Assembly: GCF_003313385.1 (NCBI RefSeq) | Contig: NZ_QMHN01000003.1 | Span: forward strand, 1-64,000 | Direction of reading: 5' to 3' | Length of the DNA: 64,000 bases | Origin: Pedobacter chitinilyticus | GTDB taxonomy: Bacteria; Bacteroidota; Bacteroidia; Sphingobacteriales; Sphingobacteriaceae | Part shown: in pieces, positions 39,218-48,158 of the stretch | Layout: each line of letters opens with the position of its first letter | Position numbering within the stretch: the stretch's first letter is position 1 | Program-made: the position numbers and the translations under genes | The notes under the pieces: model-generated | Seen by the model: the letters and a program-made list of their open reading frames with translations, nothing else | Database searches by the model: none | Told to the model about the DNA's origin: nothing

Positions 39218-39835
39218 ATGGCATTAGAATATTGGAACATGGCTCCCGTGGCCTCCATCATTTTTATTTTCACTATTGCAACAAGCATTTACGCTTTTAA
39301 CAATACACAGCTATTCGGCAAGTTTATGCTGCATCCTTATAGCCTGGCAAAAGGAGGAAAGCTCTATACATTCGTCACCAGTGGGCTTATCCATGCGGAT
39401 TGGATGCACTTGTTTTTTAACATGTTTACGTTCTTTTTCTTTGCTTTTAGATTAGAAGCCATGATAGGCCATTGGCAATTTGCCGTGCTTTATTTAATTT
39501 CCCTGGTGGTCAGCGATATTCCAACGGCCATTAAGCATAAAGACGATTATAGCTACAGCAGCTTGGGCGCTTCAGGAGCAATTAGCGCAGTGCTTTTTAG
39601 CTACATTTTGTTTGATCCCCTGAATCTCATTCTGGTAATGTTCATTCCTATGCCAGCTATTTTGTTTGGCGTGCTTTACCTTGCTTATTGCATGTACATG
39701 TCCAAAAACTCCAGAGATCATATTAACCACGATGCACACTTTTTTGGTGCATTATCTGGATTAATTTTAACGGTAGTTCTTAAACCTGGAATAATCACTC
39801 ATTTCTTAAATCAGCTAACCAGCATCTGGCAATAA
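39218..39835 (+). CDS. Rhomboid-family intramembrane serine protease
   Basis: A 205-residue protein with six hydrophobic helices. HLFFNMFTF near 68 is the conserved loop/helix motif, GASGA near 117-121 carries the nucleophile Ser, and NHDAHFFGALSG near 168 carries the catalytic His. The catalytic dyad is thus intact. It cleaves unknown membrane proteins within the bilayer. The gene ends 21 bp inside the convergent gene on the other strand. Confidence 0.92.
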   Translation: MALEYWNMAPVASIIFIFTIATSIYAFNNTQLFGKFMLHPYSLAKGGKLYTFVTSGLIHADWMHLFFNMFTFFFFAFRLEAMIGHWQFAVLYLISLVVSDIPTAIKHKDDYSYSSLGASGAISAVLFSYILFDPLNLILVMFIPMPAILFGVLYLAYCMYMSKNSRDHINHDAHFFGALSGLILTVVLKPGIITHFLNQLTSIWQ

Positions 39836-40777
39836 AGGTTGCTCGAAAAAGCTCATTGGTGCTTTTGGATCTTTGATGATCTCGAATAAGGTAAAGCCAT
39901 AAGGTTTCCAGAAATTTTCGAGTACCTGTGCATAGGTTTTGTGTTGCCATTCATCAAAAAGAGGTTTGTTTTGGATCCCACGCAAAGGCATTGGGTCAAT
40001 GTAAGCCACATCGTTAGCTTCAATGACATTGTACTCTGGCAAGCGATTAAACAAATAAGCCGAATAAAAGAAGCGAGCAGCCAACTCTTCAAACTGCTGG
40101 TCGGTCAATGGCTTGTCGTTAATAGATTCTAGCAGTTCGTGATGGTATCTTTTATTAGTTCCATTATCCTGCAAACAGGCCACAATTCCAAAATCTTTAA
40201 ACTTTAGGGAGAAAATCAAGGTATTAATTTCATCTCGGAAGCTAAATGCGGTCTCCGTATTTTCTAAAGGAACTACCACAATTGACCAGGGTCTAAATTC
40301 TTCAAATTCTACCGCTCTAAAAATACCTTGCAGCATTAAATGTAAATTGCTAAACTTGTGCATTAAGCCTTGCGACATATTCATGCCATCGCCACTCAGC
40401 TGCTTTAAGCGTATTGCCCCTTGCATTTCGATATACAAAAAGCTGTACATCAATTTGCCAATCCAATGAAACAAATCTATTTCTGGCAAAGCCGAAGCAC
40501 CTTTATAACCTTGCTCAAAAGCAGTTTCCAGCTTTTGCTCTAAAGGTAAAATGGTTTCCGTATAGATTTCTGCGCTGGCAGGAACCACCAAACTTTTATA
40601 CGTCCTAATGCTTTCATCCAAAAACTTAATCTGTTCCTCGCCGGTAAGCTTGGCCATGTTTAACAACCAATCAGGCAACACGCGAACAGCCAGAGGTGAA
40701 GTTGAACTACCGCTCAAAAAGCATTTGTCGTTTCTAAAATCGAACGTTTTAAAAGGATTATAAAGACTATGGTTCAT
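39815..40777 (-). CDS. Conserved hypothetical protein
   Basis: A 320-residue soluble protein beginning MNHSLYNPFKTFDFRNDKCFLSG. It has no signal peptide or membrane segment and no recognised catalytic motif. Sequence features include aromatic-rich segments (FHWIGKLMYSFLYIEMQG) and FEEFRPWSIVVVPLE. ATG at 40777 is preferred over a TTG 27 bp upstream. It overlaps the rhomboid gene by 21 bp, tail to tail. Function unknown. Confidence 0.72.
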   Translation of the reverse strand: MNHSLYNPFKTFDFRNDKCFLSGSSTSPLAVRVLPDWLLNMAKLTGEEQIKFLDESIRTYKSLVVPASAEIYTETILPLEQKLETAFEQGYKGASALPEIDLFHWIGKLMYSFLYIEMQGAIRLKQLSGDGMNMSQGLMHKFSNLHLMLQGIFRAVEFEEFRPWSIVVVPLENTETAFSFRDEINTLIFSLKFKDFGIVACLQDNGTNKRYHHELLESINDKPLTDQQFEELAARFFYSAYLFNRLPEYNVIEANDVAYIDPMPLRGIQNKPLFDEWQHKTYAQVLENFWKPYGFTLFEIIKDPKAPMSFFEQPLLPDAG

Positions 40778-40922
40778 CGTTGCAATATTAACAATAATTG
40801 ACAAGGGAGTAATTGTTTTATTGTCATATTGATGAAAGATGGTTAACTGTTGAAATTGTTTAACTGGTTAACTGATCAATAGCTTTATTCAATCATTCAA
40901 CTCTTAATCATTCAAAATTAAA

Positions 40923-42059
40923 CTAATACCTGCTATAAAACGAAGTGATATGATCTACTAACTGAGCATAAATTGGCTTCGTAAACTCCACAAATAAATT
41001 GCCTGGAGGCGGAGGCATCACCTCTCGCTTTCTAGTGAGTGCTAGTTGCTGTCTATCTAATGCACGTTCATCTCCTCTAAAGGAAGCCCAGTAATCTTTC
41101 CAAACGTAAGTACCAGCTATTTTTTGATTACGTAGTAGTTTGTTGGTGCGCAAATCTACAACGGCAAAGTTCAATAAACCCGAAGAAGAAACTTGCTTCT
41201 CAAACTCACTGTAAGTAGCTTTTACTGTTCCGTAAATTTTACCATGTCTGTTTTCTCCAATCACTACACTGTCTCTTTTCAACTTTTCTACTCTCTCCTT
41301 TACGTAGGTTTGGCCAACAATAAAATCATCAAAATGCAATTCTATCAATTGATCGGCCCTTACTTTTTGTGCCGCAGCATCTTCTTCTGCATAAAATCTT
41401 ACAAAAGTATTCCCTTTATAGGTGGCCAAATAATTGGCAATTTGCTGCTGAAAATATTGATTACTCAACTTATAGGCGTTACTATTGATGACTGCTGGCT
41501 GAACCACCACTTTTAGCACCGCAGCCCAATAGGCATCTTCAATCTTTTCCTTTACTCCTTTTAAGGATGGATATAAACTTTGCGCTTTCACAAAATGTTG
41601 ATAAGCCACCTTTGCACTTTGACGATTGTTTTCTCTCAACGAACGCTCGCCTAGTAAGTAACGTGCTTCGGCTGCCTTGTATCTAGAATCCTCAAATTCC
41701 TTTACATATTTTGGCGGGTTGGGAACTAAATTCAAGCAGCTTGGACAAGCGTTCACTTCATCGCTCAGCTGGTTAATTTGTTGATAGCGATACATGATAT
41801 TTTCCCATTTCAGGGCATCCACCGAAACCTTAGCTTCGTCAATTTTCCTCAAGTGGGTTTTAATAGCCAAATCAAATGCCTCGGGTAAAACCTGCATTGC
41901 TTCCTTATTTTGTGGGGAGCTTCTTAATCGGTCAACCGCTTTAGAAACTGCCGCATCGTAATCACCTTTTTGTAAGGCATTTTTTCCAGTAGTACATCCA
42001 ACAATTAATATGGATAAGTAAAGAAAATAACGTAATCTTGAAATAGAATTCATGGCCAT
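40923..42059 (-). CDS. Hypothetical lipoprotein with TPR-like region
   Basis: A 378-residue protein. The signal ends with a lipobox-like LIVGC (Cys near 22). After it come helical repeats (GDYDAAVSKAVDRLRSSPQNKEAMQVLPEA; AEARYLLGERSLRENNRQSAKVAYQHFVKAQSLYP) that look like TPRs, then a C-terminal beta-rich part with WKDYWASFRGDERAL. It is probably anchored in the outer or inner membrane and acts in protein assembly. No specific family was recognised. Confidence 0.75.
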   Translation of the reverse strand: MAMNSISRLRYFLYLSILIVGCTTGKNALQKGDYDAAVSKAVDRLRSSPQNKEAMQVLPEAFDLAIKTHLRKIDEAKVSVDALKWENIMYRYQQINQLSDEVNACPSCLNLVPNPPKYVKEFEDSRYKAAEARYLLGERSLRENNRQSAKVAYQHFVKAQSLYPSLKGVKEKIEDAYWAAVLKVVVQPAVINSNAYKLSNQYFQQQIANYLATYKGNTFVRFYAEEDAAAQKVRADQLIELHFDDFIVGQTYVKERVEKLKRDSVVIGENRHGKIYGTVKATYSEFEKQVSSSGLLNFAVVDLRTNKLLRNQKIAGTYVWKDYWASFRGDERALDRQQLALTRKREVMPPPPGNLFVEFTKPIYAQLVDHITSFYSRY

Positions 42060-42122
42060 ATATTAGCGTTAACAAATATACTGTAAGGCTGTAAACCTTT
42101 TTAATGATTTAGACGATTAAAG

Positions 42123-43154
42123 ATGAAAATTAGTTGCAAGGAATTTGAATTAGAGTTAAAACACCCATTTTCTATTGCCAAATTCACCCGAACCAGCACC
42201 CCATTATTCTTATTAAAAGTAGAACACGAAGGTAAAGTGGGTTATGGAGAGGCAAGTATGGTGCCTTACATGGGCGAAAGCTATGAAACGGCAAATGCTT
42301 TTTTGAAAAAAGTAGACTGGAACCAATTTAAATTCCCGCTTGACTTTGCTAGTGTTAATGCATATTTAGATAGTTTGGCTCCTGGAAATCCTGCGATCAA
42401 AGCAGCTATCGATATAGCACTTCACGATTTAAATGGTCAGTTATTGAACAAACCTTGCTACGAAATATTTGGTGCTGATCCTGCAAAAATGCCTGTAACT
42501 TCTTTCACCGTAGGCATTGATACCCCCGAAGTTTTAAAGAAAAAACTGGAAGATGCCAAAGACTTTAAAGTGGTAAAAGTTAAACTTGGCAGAGATAATG
42601 ATAAAGAAATTATTGAAACCATTCGCAGCGTTACCAATGTACCACTTTATGTAGATGCCAACCAAGGTTGGAATGAACGAAAAAAAGCCATCGATTTGAT
42701 TTATTGGCTACACGACAAAGGAGTGGTTTTGATTGAGCAACCGATGGACAAAAATAATCTGGAAGGCAATGCTTGGTTAACGGAGCGTAGCCCTGTTCCA
42801 ATTTTAGCTGATGAGGCCATGCAACGTCTCTCTGATTTAGATTCATTGAAAGGTGCTTATCACGGCATTAATATTAAACTGATGAAAAGCACGGGCATGT
42901 ACGAAGGCCATCAGACGATTTTAAGGGCACGTCAACTAGGCATGAAAGTATTGATTGGTTGCATGAGCGAAACTTCCATTGCGACGTTGGCAGGTGCACA
43001 TTTAGCTCCGCTTTGCGATTGGGCTGATTTAGATGGGCCATTTTTGACCATTAACAATCCATTCGACCAACCTGCTTTTGAACATGGTAAATATGTGCTC
43101 AATCAACTGCCTGGTTTAGGACTTACAGGTGTTAAAGAAGATTTATTTGGATAA
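42123..43154 (+). CDS. Dipeptide epimerase (enolase superfamily)
   Basis: A 343-residue cytoplasmic enzyme resembling L-Ala-D/L-Glu epimerases that process cell-wall dipeptides. Catalytic lysines are in KVVKVKLGRD (near 155-161) and NIKLMKS (near 255). Metal ligands are in YVDANQGW (Asp, near 178), LIEQPM (Glu, near 206) and ILADEAM (Asp, near 230). The N-terminal capping domain starts MKISCKEFELEL. It stands alone, followed by a terminator. Exact dipeptide specificity cannot be read. Confidence 0.93.
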   Translation: MKISCKEFELELKHPFSIAKFTRTSTPLFLLKVEHEGKVGYGEASMVPYMGESYETANAFLKKVDWNQFKFPLDFASVNAYLDSLAPGNPAIKAAIDIALHDLNGQLLNKPCYEIFGADPAKMPVTSFTVGIDTPEVLKKKLEDAKDFKVVKVKLGRDNDKEIIETIRSVTNVPLYVDANQGWNERKKAIDLIYWLHDKGVVLIEQPMDKNNLEGNAWLTERSPVPILADEAMQRLSDLDSLKGAYHGINIKLMKSTGMYEGHQTILRARQLGMKVLIGCMSETSIATLAGAHLAPLCDWADLDGPFLTINNPFDQPAFEHGKYVLNQLPGLGLTGVKEDLFG

Positions 43155-43185
43155 AAGTTGGGTGGTTTACCCACCCAACTTCCTA
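43155..43185. terminator. Hairpin terminator between convergent genes
   Basis: AAGTTGGGTGG (43155-43165) pairs with CCACCCAACTT (43171-43181) around TTTAC. It lies between the epimerase and DUF2027-Smr genes; the T run is weak. Confidence 0.6.
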
Positions 43186-43187
43186 TT

Positions 43188-44132
43188 TTATACCTTAAAC
43201 ACAACCTCGGTAGCGCCGTAACCGAATTTCTCTTTACGGGCATCCATGAAAGTGCGCACCTGAGGGTGTTTGCTGATTTTTTGATGGATATGATGTCTTA
43301 ACGTACCATTTCCAACACCGTGGATGAATACGATGGAAGGCATTTGATGCACAATCGCAGCGTCTAAAGCTCCTTGAAACTTTGCCAATTGAACTTCTAA
43401 GATTTCGCTTTGCGACAGGAATTGATGATCATCCCTTAACCTCTCAATATGCAAGTCTACCTCATTAGCTGGTTTGGCAATTTTTGGCCTTTCTTCCTTA
43501 GGTGTAAAAAAGCTCTCCTTTAGTTTTTGAGCATCGACCACCAATGCTGGTTCATCTAACCTCACTAGCCAACCAAATTTATTGATCTCTGTAATTTGGT
43601 TCTTAGCGCCACTAAAATCTTTCGACTTAAAGCGTTTTTCGACTTGTAATGGTGTTTTAGGTTTTTTATTGGAAGTCGTAAAATATAATGCTTGAAAAGT
43701 AAAATTAGGCCAGTTGTCTAAATCGCCCAGATTAGCGGTGTAAACTTGCACTATCCCTTTAGGTTGAATTACACCTGCAAATTCACCTTTATAAATCCCC
43801 CCTTTTTCAGTTTTTAAGGAAAACAATAGTTGATAAGAAGTTTGGTTCAATAATGTAAAATGCGCTACCACAGAAGCCTTAGCATCTTCAGCAACTGCCA
43901 AATAAATCCCGTCTTCTACAAATTTCTCATCTACCTGTTGGGTAGGCATGGCATTATTGCTCGTTTCGGCATTGCTAAAATGGCCATGCACATAGGTCAA
44001 ATTACCTGTGGACACTGGTATTTCAAACCCGTCAGTATCTGTAACCCCTACCGTGTGCTCGTCTATTTCACTAGTTACATAGCCTTCTCTTTTCTCATCA
44101 ATAAACCGAACGTAATCTCCTATTTTGAACAT
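43188..44132 (-). CDS. DUF2027 and Smr-domain protein
   Basis: A 314-residue protein. Residues 1-45 (FKIGDYVRFIDEKREGYVTSEIDEHTVGV) form a small beta-barrel entry domain, residues about 60-200 the DUF2027 beta-sandwich, and the C-terminus the Smr domain (EVDLHIERL near 225 and FIHGVGNGTLRHHI near 272). The DLH and HGxGxG motifs typical of Smr/MutS2 nuclease-like domains are intact. This architecture is common in Bacteroidetes. It may bind nucleic acid or cleave ribosome-associated RNA. Exact role unknown. Confidence 0.9.
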   Translation of the reverse strand: MFKIGDYVRFIDEKREGYVTSEIDEHTVGVTDTDGFEIPVSTGNLTYVHGHFSNAETSNNAMPTQQVDEKFVEDGIYLAVAEDAKASVVAHFTLLNQTSYQLLFSLKTEKGGIYKGEFAGVIQPKGIVQVYTANLGDLDNWPNFTFQALYFTTSNKKPKTPLQVEKRFKSKDFSGAKNQITEINKFGWLVRLDEPALVVDAQKLKESFFTPKEERPKIAKPANEVDLHIERLRDDHQFLSQSEILEVQLAKFQGALDAAIVHQMPSIVFIHGVGNGTLRHHIHQKISKHPQVRTFMDARKEKFGYGATEVVFKV

Positions 44133-44188
44133 AATAGTATTTAGTAATTAGCCTTTAGTATTTAGAAGTGGATTTTTATTGCTTATTG

Positions 44189-45235
44189 TTACCATTTAAT
44201 TAATGCGCTTGCCCAAGTAAATCCTGAGCCAAATGCCGCTAAGCATATCAAATCTCCGTCTTTAACTTTACCTGCTTCCCATGCCTCGCTCAATGCGATA
44301 GGCACAGATGCCGCAGTGGTGTTGCCATATTTTTGAATGTTGTTAAACACTTTATCATCAGCCAAGCCCAACAATTGTTGCACGTATTGACTGATGCGCA
44401 AATTAGCCTGATGCGGCACCAATAAATCAATATCTTTTGCGGTATAATCGTTAGCCGCTAAAGCTTCGTTAATCACTTCTGGAAACTTCACTACAGCCTT
44501 TTTAAATACCACTGGACCATCCATATAAGGCAAAGCTGCACCGCTTTCCAATTGTTCAGTAGTCATAAACAAACCGCCAAGTTCCTTTTCTGGGAAAGCA
44601 GGTTTATCCTTCAGCCATTTATTGGCGTGAGCACCGGGATAATGCATGGCCAAAATCTCAGCATCGGCGCCATCACTATGCAAATGCGTACTTAAAATTC
44701 CCTGTCCTTCCTTCTCGGAACGTTGTAACACCGCAGCTCCAGCACCATCTCCAAAAATCACGGATACATTTCTGCTTCGGGTTTCAAAATCCATGGCGAA
44801 AGAGTGCTTTTCACTACCTACCACCAAAATATTTTTGTACATCCCAGTTTTAATAAACTGATCGGCAACAGAAAGTGCATACACAAAACCCGAGCATTGG
44901 TTCCTGATATCCAAGGCACCTACTTCCTTCATCTTCATTTCACGCTGCAACAATACACCACAACCTGGAAAATAATAATCAGGACTAAGTGTGGCAAAAA
45001 TAATAAAGTCTATATCGTCCTTTGTTACGCCCGCTCTTTCCATGGCCACTTTAGCCGCTTCAATACCCATGGTAGTGGTGGTTTCTTCGAACCTTTCGGC
45101 AAAACGACGTTCTTTAATACCAGTACGCTCTTGGATCCACTCATCACTGGTTTCCATAAACCTCGACAAATCGTTATTGGTATACACGTTTTTTGGCACA
45201 TAGTGACCTATGCCAGCAATTTTTGTCCTATACAT
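44189..45235 (-). CDS. fabH: 3-oxoacyl-ACP synthase III
   Basis: A 348-residue ketoacyl-ACP synthase that starts fatty-acid synthesis by condensing acetyl-CoA with malonyl-ACP. The catalytic triad is Cys in IRNQCSGFVYAL (near 117), His in PHQANLRI (near 266) and Asn in YGNTTAAS (near 296). GDGAGAAVL is also kept. The length is a little over E. coli FabH. ATG at 45235 (MYRTKIAGIGHYVPKN) fits the family; a start 21 bp upstream is less likely. A TATCTTTG box lies at 45261-45254. The gene is not next to other fab or plsX genes, so it may be a second KAS III paralogue. Confidence 0.92.
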   Translation of the reverse strand: MYRTKIAGIGHYVPKNVYTNNDLSRFMETSDEWIQERTGIKERRFAERFEETTTTMGIEAAKVAMERAGVTKDDIDFIIFATLSPDYYFPGCGVLLQREMKMKEVGALDIRNQCSGFVYALSVADQFIKTGMYKNILVVGSEKHSFAMDFETRSRNVSVIFGDGAGAAVLQRSEKEGQGILSTHLHSDGADAEILAMHYPGAHANKWLKDKPAFPEKELGGLFMTTEQLESGAALPYMDGPVVFKKAVVKFPEVINEALAANDYTAKDIDLLVPHQANLRISQYVQQLLGLADDKVFNNIQKYGNTTAASVPIALSEAWEAGKVKDGDLICLAAFGSGFTWASALIKW

Positions 45236-45253
45236 ATTAGGTGGTTTGATCAA

Positions 45254-45261
45254 CAAAGATA
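45254..45261 (-). promoter_or_regulatory. -7 box of fabH
   Basis: The minus strand reads TATCTTTG, 18 nt before ATG 45235. The sequence is adjacent to the palindromic repeat copy 2. Confidence 0.45.
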
Positions 45262-45265
45262 GGTT

Positions 45266-45372
45266 AATTTACGATTTTAGATCGACTAATGACTATTGTC
45301 CCGAACAAAGAAATTGGCGCAACATGATGTTTTCTAATCAAATCGTAAATCTAAAATCGTTATTCGTAAATC
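45266..45372. repeat. Palindromic repeat, TACGATTTTAGATT family (copy 2)
   Basis: TTTACGATTTTAGATCGAC (near 45268-45286) faces AATCGTAAATCTAAAATCGTTATTCGTAAAT (near 45340-45371) in inverse. The arms match the copy at 35144-35220. It lies between the divergent genes fabH and clpS. Confidence 0.6.
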
Positions 45373-45378
45373 TATTTG

Positions 45379-45386
45379 TATTTTTG
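45379..45386 (+). promoter_or_regulatory. -7 box of clpS
   Basis: TATTTTTG (TAnnTTTG) is followed by TAAC and the clpS ATG. The gap of 4 nt suggests a leaderless mRNA. Confidence 0.5.
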
Positions 45387-45390
45387 TAAC

Positions 45391-45672
45391 ATGTCAACAC
45401 AAACTCAGGAAGAAACCTTCACCCTTGAGGAGATTTTAACTTCGTTGAAAACGATACACCGTTTAATTCTGTGGAATGACGATGTAAATACCTTTGATCA
45501 TGTGATTTGGTGCATGATGCGCTACCTCGACTACAATGAAACGCAAGCTGAAAAAATAGCGTGGAAAGTACATAACGAAGGTAAATGCGCTGTTTTGGAA
45601 GGCTCTTTTACCGAGATGGAAGTGTACCGAAAAATCTTACAACAAGAGGGTTTAACAGTTACTGTTGATTAA
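45391..45672 (+). CDS. clpS: ATP-dependent Clp protease adaptor ClpS
   Basis: A 93-residue adaptor that delivers N-degron substrates to ClpAP-type proteases. The substrate-binding segment LILWNDDVNTFDHVIWCMM (near 28-46) has the conserved NDD plus hydrophobic pocket residues. HNEGKCAVLEGSFTEMEVYRKIL follows the usual ClpS pattern. ATG at 45391 was chosen; a TTG 15 bp upstream lies in the promoter. Overlaps the tail of the convergent NTF2-like gene by 14 bp. Confidence 0.93.
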   Translation: MSTQTQEETFTLEEILTSLKTIHRLILWNDDVNTFDHVIWCMMRYLDYNETQAEKIAWKVHNEGKCAVLEGSFTEMEVYRKILQQEGLTVTVD

Positions 45673-46135
45673 GTTTCTGCATATAATCATCCAATTTCTT
45701 CTTTGCTGTTTGACGAACTTTCTCCTTAAAAACGTTTGTCCATCCTAGCAATAGTCCACCACTACCAAAAGCCTGTCTGGCCCATTTGTAAAAATTAAAG
45801 GTATCCGTGTGTCTAATGATTTTGCCATCTTTAATCTCAAATTCAGCATCAATTTTATTGACCACCTTTTTACCTGTAGCGGTAAATGTATAATGGGCTT
45901 CCCAATAAGCGGTCACTTTATCGCCATCTTCTTTCACCTTGCCAAAACTCAGCTTCATATCTTCACTACGCGATAACAACATTTGCCACATGGCCCTTAC
46001 CTCTTGGGCATCAAGATTGATGAAAACAGCATCATTAAAAATAGCTTGGTCATCATAGCTGTTTTGCATGGTCTTCACATCTTTTTGTTGGAATGCTGTA
46101 TAAAACTGATGGATAAGGGCTTCGTTTGGGGTCAT
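45659..46135 (-). CDS. NTF2/SnoaL-like protein
   Basis: A 158-residue protein with an alpha+beta cone pattern typical of NTF2-like proteins: EALIHQFYTAFQQKDVKTMQNSYDDQAIFND, then TAYWEAHYTF and KVVNKIDAEFEIKDGKIIRHTDTFNFYKW. A C-terminal helix adds length to the ~120-residue core. Members may be enzymes or simple ligand binders; the activity here is not clear. It overlaps clpS tail to tail by 14 bp. Confidence 0.87.
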   Translation of the reverse strand: MTPNEALIHQFYTAFQQKDVKTMQNSYDDQAIFNDAVFINLDAQEVRAMWQMLLSRSEDMKLSFGKVKEDGDKVTAYWEAHYTFTATGKKVVNKIDAEFEIKDGKIIRHTDTFNFYKWARQAFGSGGLLLGWTNVFKEKVRQTAKKKLDDYMQKLNQQ

Positions 46136-46247
46136 GATTGATTGAGTTAAACAAATAAAGTTAAATTTATGAAAACAATTAACCTGTGTACAACATTAAT
46201 TTGATGTATAGCACTTATCTTAGTATAAGCCATAAAATTTAAAACAG

Positions 46248-46664
46248 ATGAAAAGACACGCAACCGCCGTATGGAACGGTACAGGTAAAGATGGAAAAGG
46301 TACTTTAACTACCCAAAGCACTACTTTACAAGACACTCAATATTCATTTAAAAGCCGCTTTGAAGAAGGCACAGGAACCAACCCTGAAGAATTAGTTGCT
46401 GCTGCGCATGCAGGATGTTTCAGCATGAAACTAAGTTTCAACATTTCGGCAGAAAACATTACGCCAGAAAGTATTGAAACTAAAGCTACCGTAAACCTTA
46501 ATCCTGAAAAAGGAGCGATTGACAATATCCATTTGGTAGTAAAAGTAAAAGCCGAAGGATTATCCAAAGAAAAATTTGATGAATTGGTAGCGGATGCCAA
46601 AGCAAATTGCCCCATTTCGAAATTATTAAACACTGATATTACCTTAGAGTCTGAGCTATTATAA
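46248..46664 (+). CDS. OsmC/OhrA-family peroxiredoxin-like protein
   Basis: A 138-residue homodimeric thiol peroxidase of the OsmC type. Two redox cysteines are visible, in [13 protein letters not shown] (near 47) and ANCPISKLL (near 125). The N-terminal strand ([18 protein letters not shown]) matches OsmC rather than Ohr. It detoxifies organic hydroperoxides in the cytoplasm. The gene stands alone and is followed by mini repeat element copy C. Confidence 0.92.
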   Translation: MKRHATAVWNGTGKDGKGTLTTQSTTLQDTQYSFKSRFEEGTGTNPEELVAAAHAGCFSMKLSFNISAENITPESIETKATVNLNPEKGAIDNIHLVVKVKAEGLSKEKFDELVADAKANCPISKLLNTDITLESELL

Positions 46665-46686
46665 GCGACTAAACTCTCACAATTTT

Positions 46687-46755
46687 TAGCCACAGATTCA
46701 CAGATATTTTAAATTCTAACATCATACAAGACATGTTCTGTGCATCTGTGGCAAA
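46687..46755. repeat. Mini inverted-repeat element, GCCACAGATGCACA family (copy C)
   Basis: Left arm GCCACAGATTCACAGATAT (46689-46707) and right arm at 46736-46752 (complement GCCACAGATGCACAGAA) enclose about 28 nt. It lies 24 nt after the osmC-like stop and just upstream of the promoter of the next gene. Confidence 0.75.
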
Positions 46756-46783
46756 ATAGTTCTTCTTCTAACTAAAAACTACG

Positions 46784-46812
46784 TTGACTTTTTGCAAAAA
46801 ATAGTACATTTG
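46784..46812 (+). promoter_or_regulatory. Promoter of the DUF3887/hydrolase gene
   Basis: TTG (46784-46786), 18 bp, TACATTTG (46805-46812): both motifs match the Bacteroidota consensus with correct spacing, 37 nt before ATG 46849. Confidence 0.78.
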
Positions 46813-46848
46813 GCTTTATAGCATACTATTAAATTTCATAAGTTACTA

Positions 46849-48156
46849 ATGAAGAAGATTTTTTTACTATTTGTTTTAGCTGCATTTTCACTAAATAGCT
46901 TTTCACAAAATGTATTTAGCCTATTTGGCAAGGCCAATTCCTTTTTTGATTTATTTGCGGCAGGCAAATTTGAAGAAGCTCATGGTTATTTCTCAGAAGA
47001 GGGAAAAACAAAAGTTAGCGCAGAAAATCTAAAACAATTTTGGACTGCATTAGAGAAAAGACTTGGAAAAGTTAAAGCAATAGATGCTACTGGCAGCAAA
47101 AATCAAGGAGAGTTTTATGCCGTTACCGTAAGTGGAGAGTTCGAATATGACTCACAGGACTTTGTACTGGTTTTTGATAAATCAGAGAAGCTAGTGGGCA
47201 TGCATCTACCTCCAAAAGCAATTACTTATAGAGCTCCTGGTTATGCGGATTCTACGTTATACAAGGAAAAATCAACTTATATTCAAACTCCAGGACATCA
47301 GCTAGCGGCGGTGATTACCGTTCCTAAAGATGGCAACAGTTTCCCAGTAGTTGTATTGGTACATGGTTCGGGCCCTAGTGATATGGATGAAACTATTGGC
47401 CCCAACAAACCATTTAAGGATATTGCAGCAGGCTTAGCAGCTAATGGAATCGCTTCGGTTCGTTATGTAAAAAGAACCTTGCTTTACCCAGCTGAGTTTG
47501 GTAAAGCATTCACCGTAAAAGAAGAAGTGCTAGATGACGCCTTACAAGCGATCGCATTGGCAAAAACCATTGAAGGAGCCGATCTTAAAAACATTTACGT
47601 ACTTGGTCATAGTTTAGGCGGAATGCTTGCCCCTCGTATTGCCACACTGGCACCAGATATTAGAGGTATTATTTTGGCCGCTGCTCCTGCACGTAAATTT
47701 ACCGACTTGATTATTGATCAAAACAAATACTTGGTATCACAAAGTAAAGATACGACAGGTACGATGCAAAAATCACTTGCAGAGGCCATTACTGAAATAG
47801 AAAAAACCAGATTTACCAAGCTTGGCAAAATGAAGCCCGATTCTCTTGTTTTGGGCTTACCAGCAAGCTATTGGGTTGACTTAAACAACTACAACCAAGT
47901 TGAAACAGCTAAAACCTTAAAACAACGCATTTTCGTTATTCAAGGTGGTTATGATTTTCAAGTTCCAGAAACCGATTACCTTTTATGGAAGGATGCCTTG
48001 GCTGGTTACAGAAATGTGGAGTTCAAATTATATCCCGACTTTAACCACTTATTTAGCCAACAAGAGGAAAAAGGAAATGCGCTGCAATACCAAAAACCTG
48101 CCAATGTAGAACAGCGGGTAATTGAAGATCTCTCGAATTGGGTAAAAGCGCTTTAG
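46849..48156 (+). CDS. Exported alpha/beta hydrolase with DUF3887-like N-domain
   Basis: A 435-residue protein with a signal peptide (MKKIFLLFVLAAFSLNSFSQ). Residues about 25-120 resemble the DUF3887 small domain (FDLFAAGKFEEAHGYFSEEGKTKVSAENLKQFWTALEKRLG). Then comes the hydrolase: VHGSGPSDMDETIG (oxyanion), GHSLGG with the Ser near 255, Asp in GGYDFQVPE, and His in FNHLF. Such proteins are esterase or peptidase-like enzymes of the periplasm. The substrate is unknown. A clear TTG-N18-TACATTTG promoter precedes it. Confidence 0.88.
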   Translation: MKKIFLLFVLAAFSLNSFSQNVFSLFGKANSFFDLFAAGKFEEAHGYFSEEGKTKVSAENLKQFWTALEKRLGKVKAIDATGSKNQGEFYAVTVSGEFEYDSQDFVLVFDKSEKLVGMHLPPKAITYRAPGYADSTLYKEKSTYIQTPGHQLAAVITVPKDGNSFPVVVLVHGSGPSDMDETIGPNKPFKDIAAGLAANGIASVRYVKRTLLYPAEFGKAFTVKEEVLDDALQAIALAKTIEGADLKNIYVLGHSLGGMLAPRIATLAPDIRGIILAAAPARKFTDLIIDQNKYLVSQSKDTTGTMQKSLAEAITEIEKTRFTKLGKMKPDSLVLGLPASYWVDLNNYNQVETAKTLKQRIFVIQGGYDFQVPETDYLLWKDALAGYRNVEFKLYPDFNHLFSQQEEKGNALQYQKPANVEQRVIEDLSNWVKAL

Positions 48157-48158
48157 TA

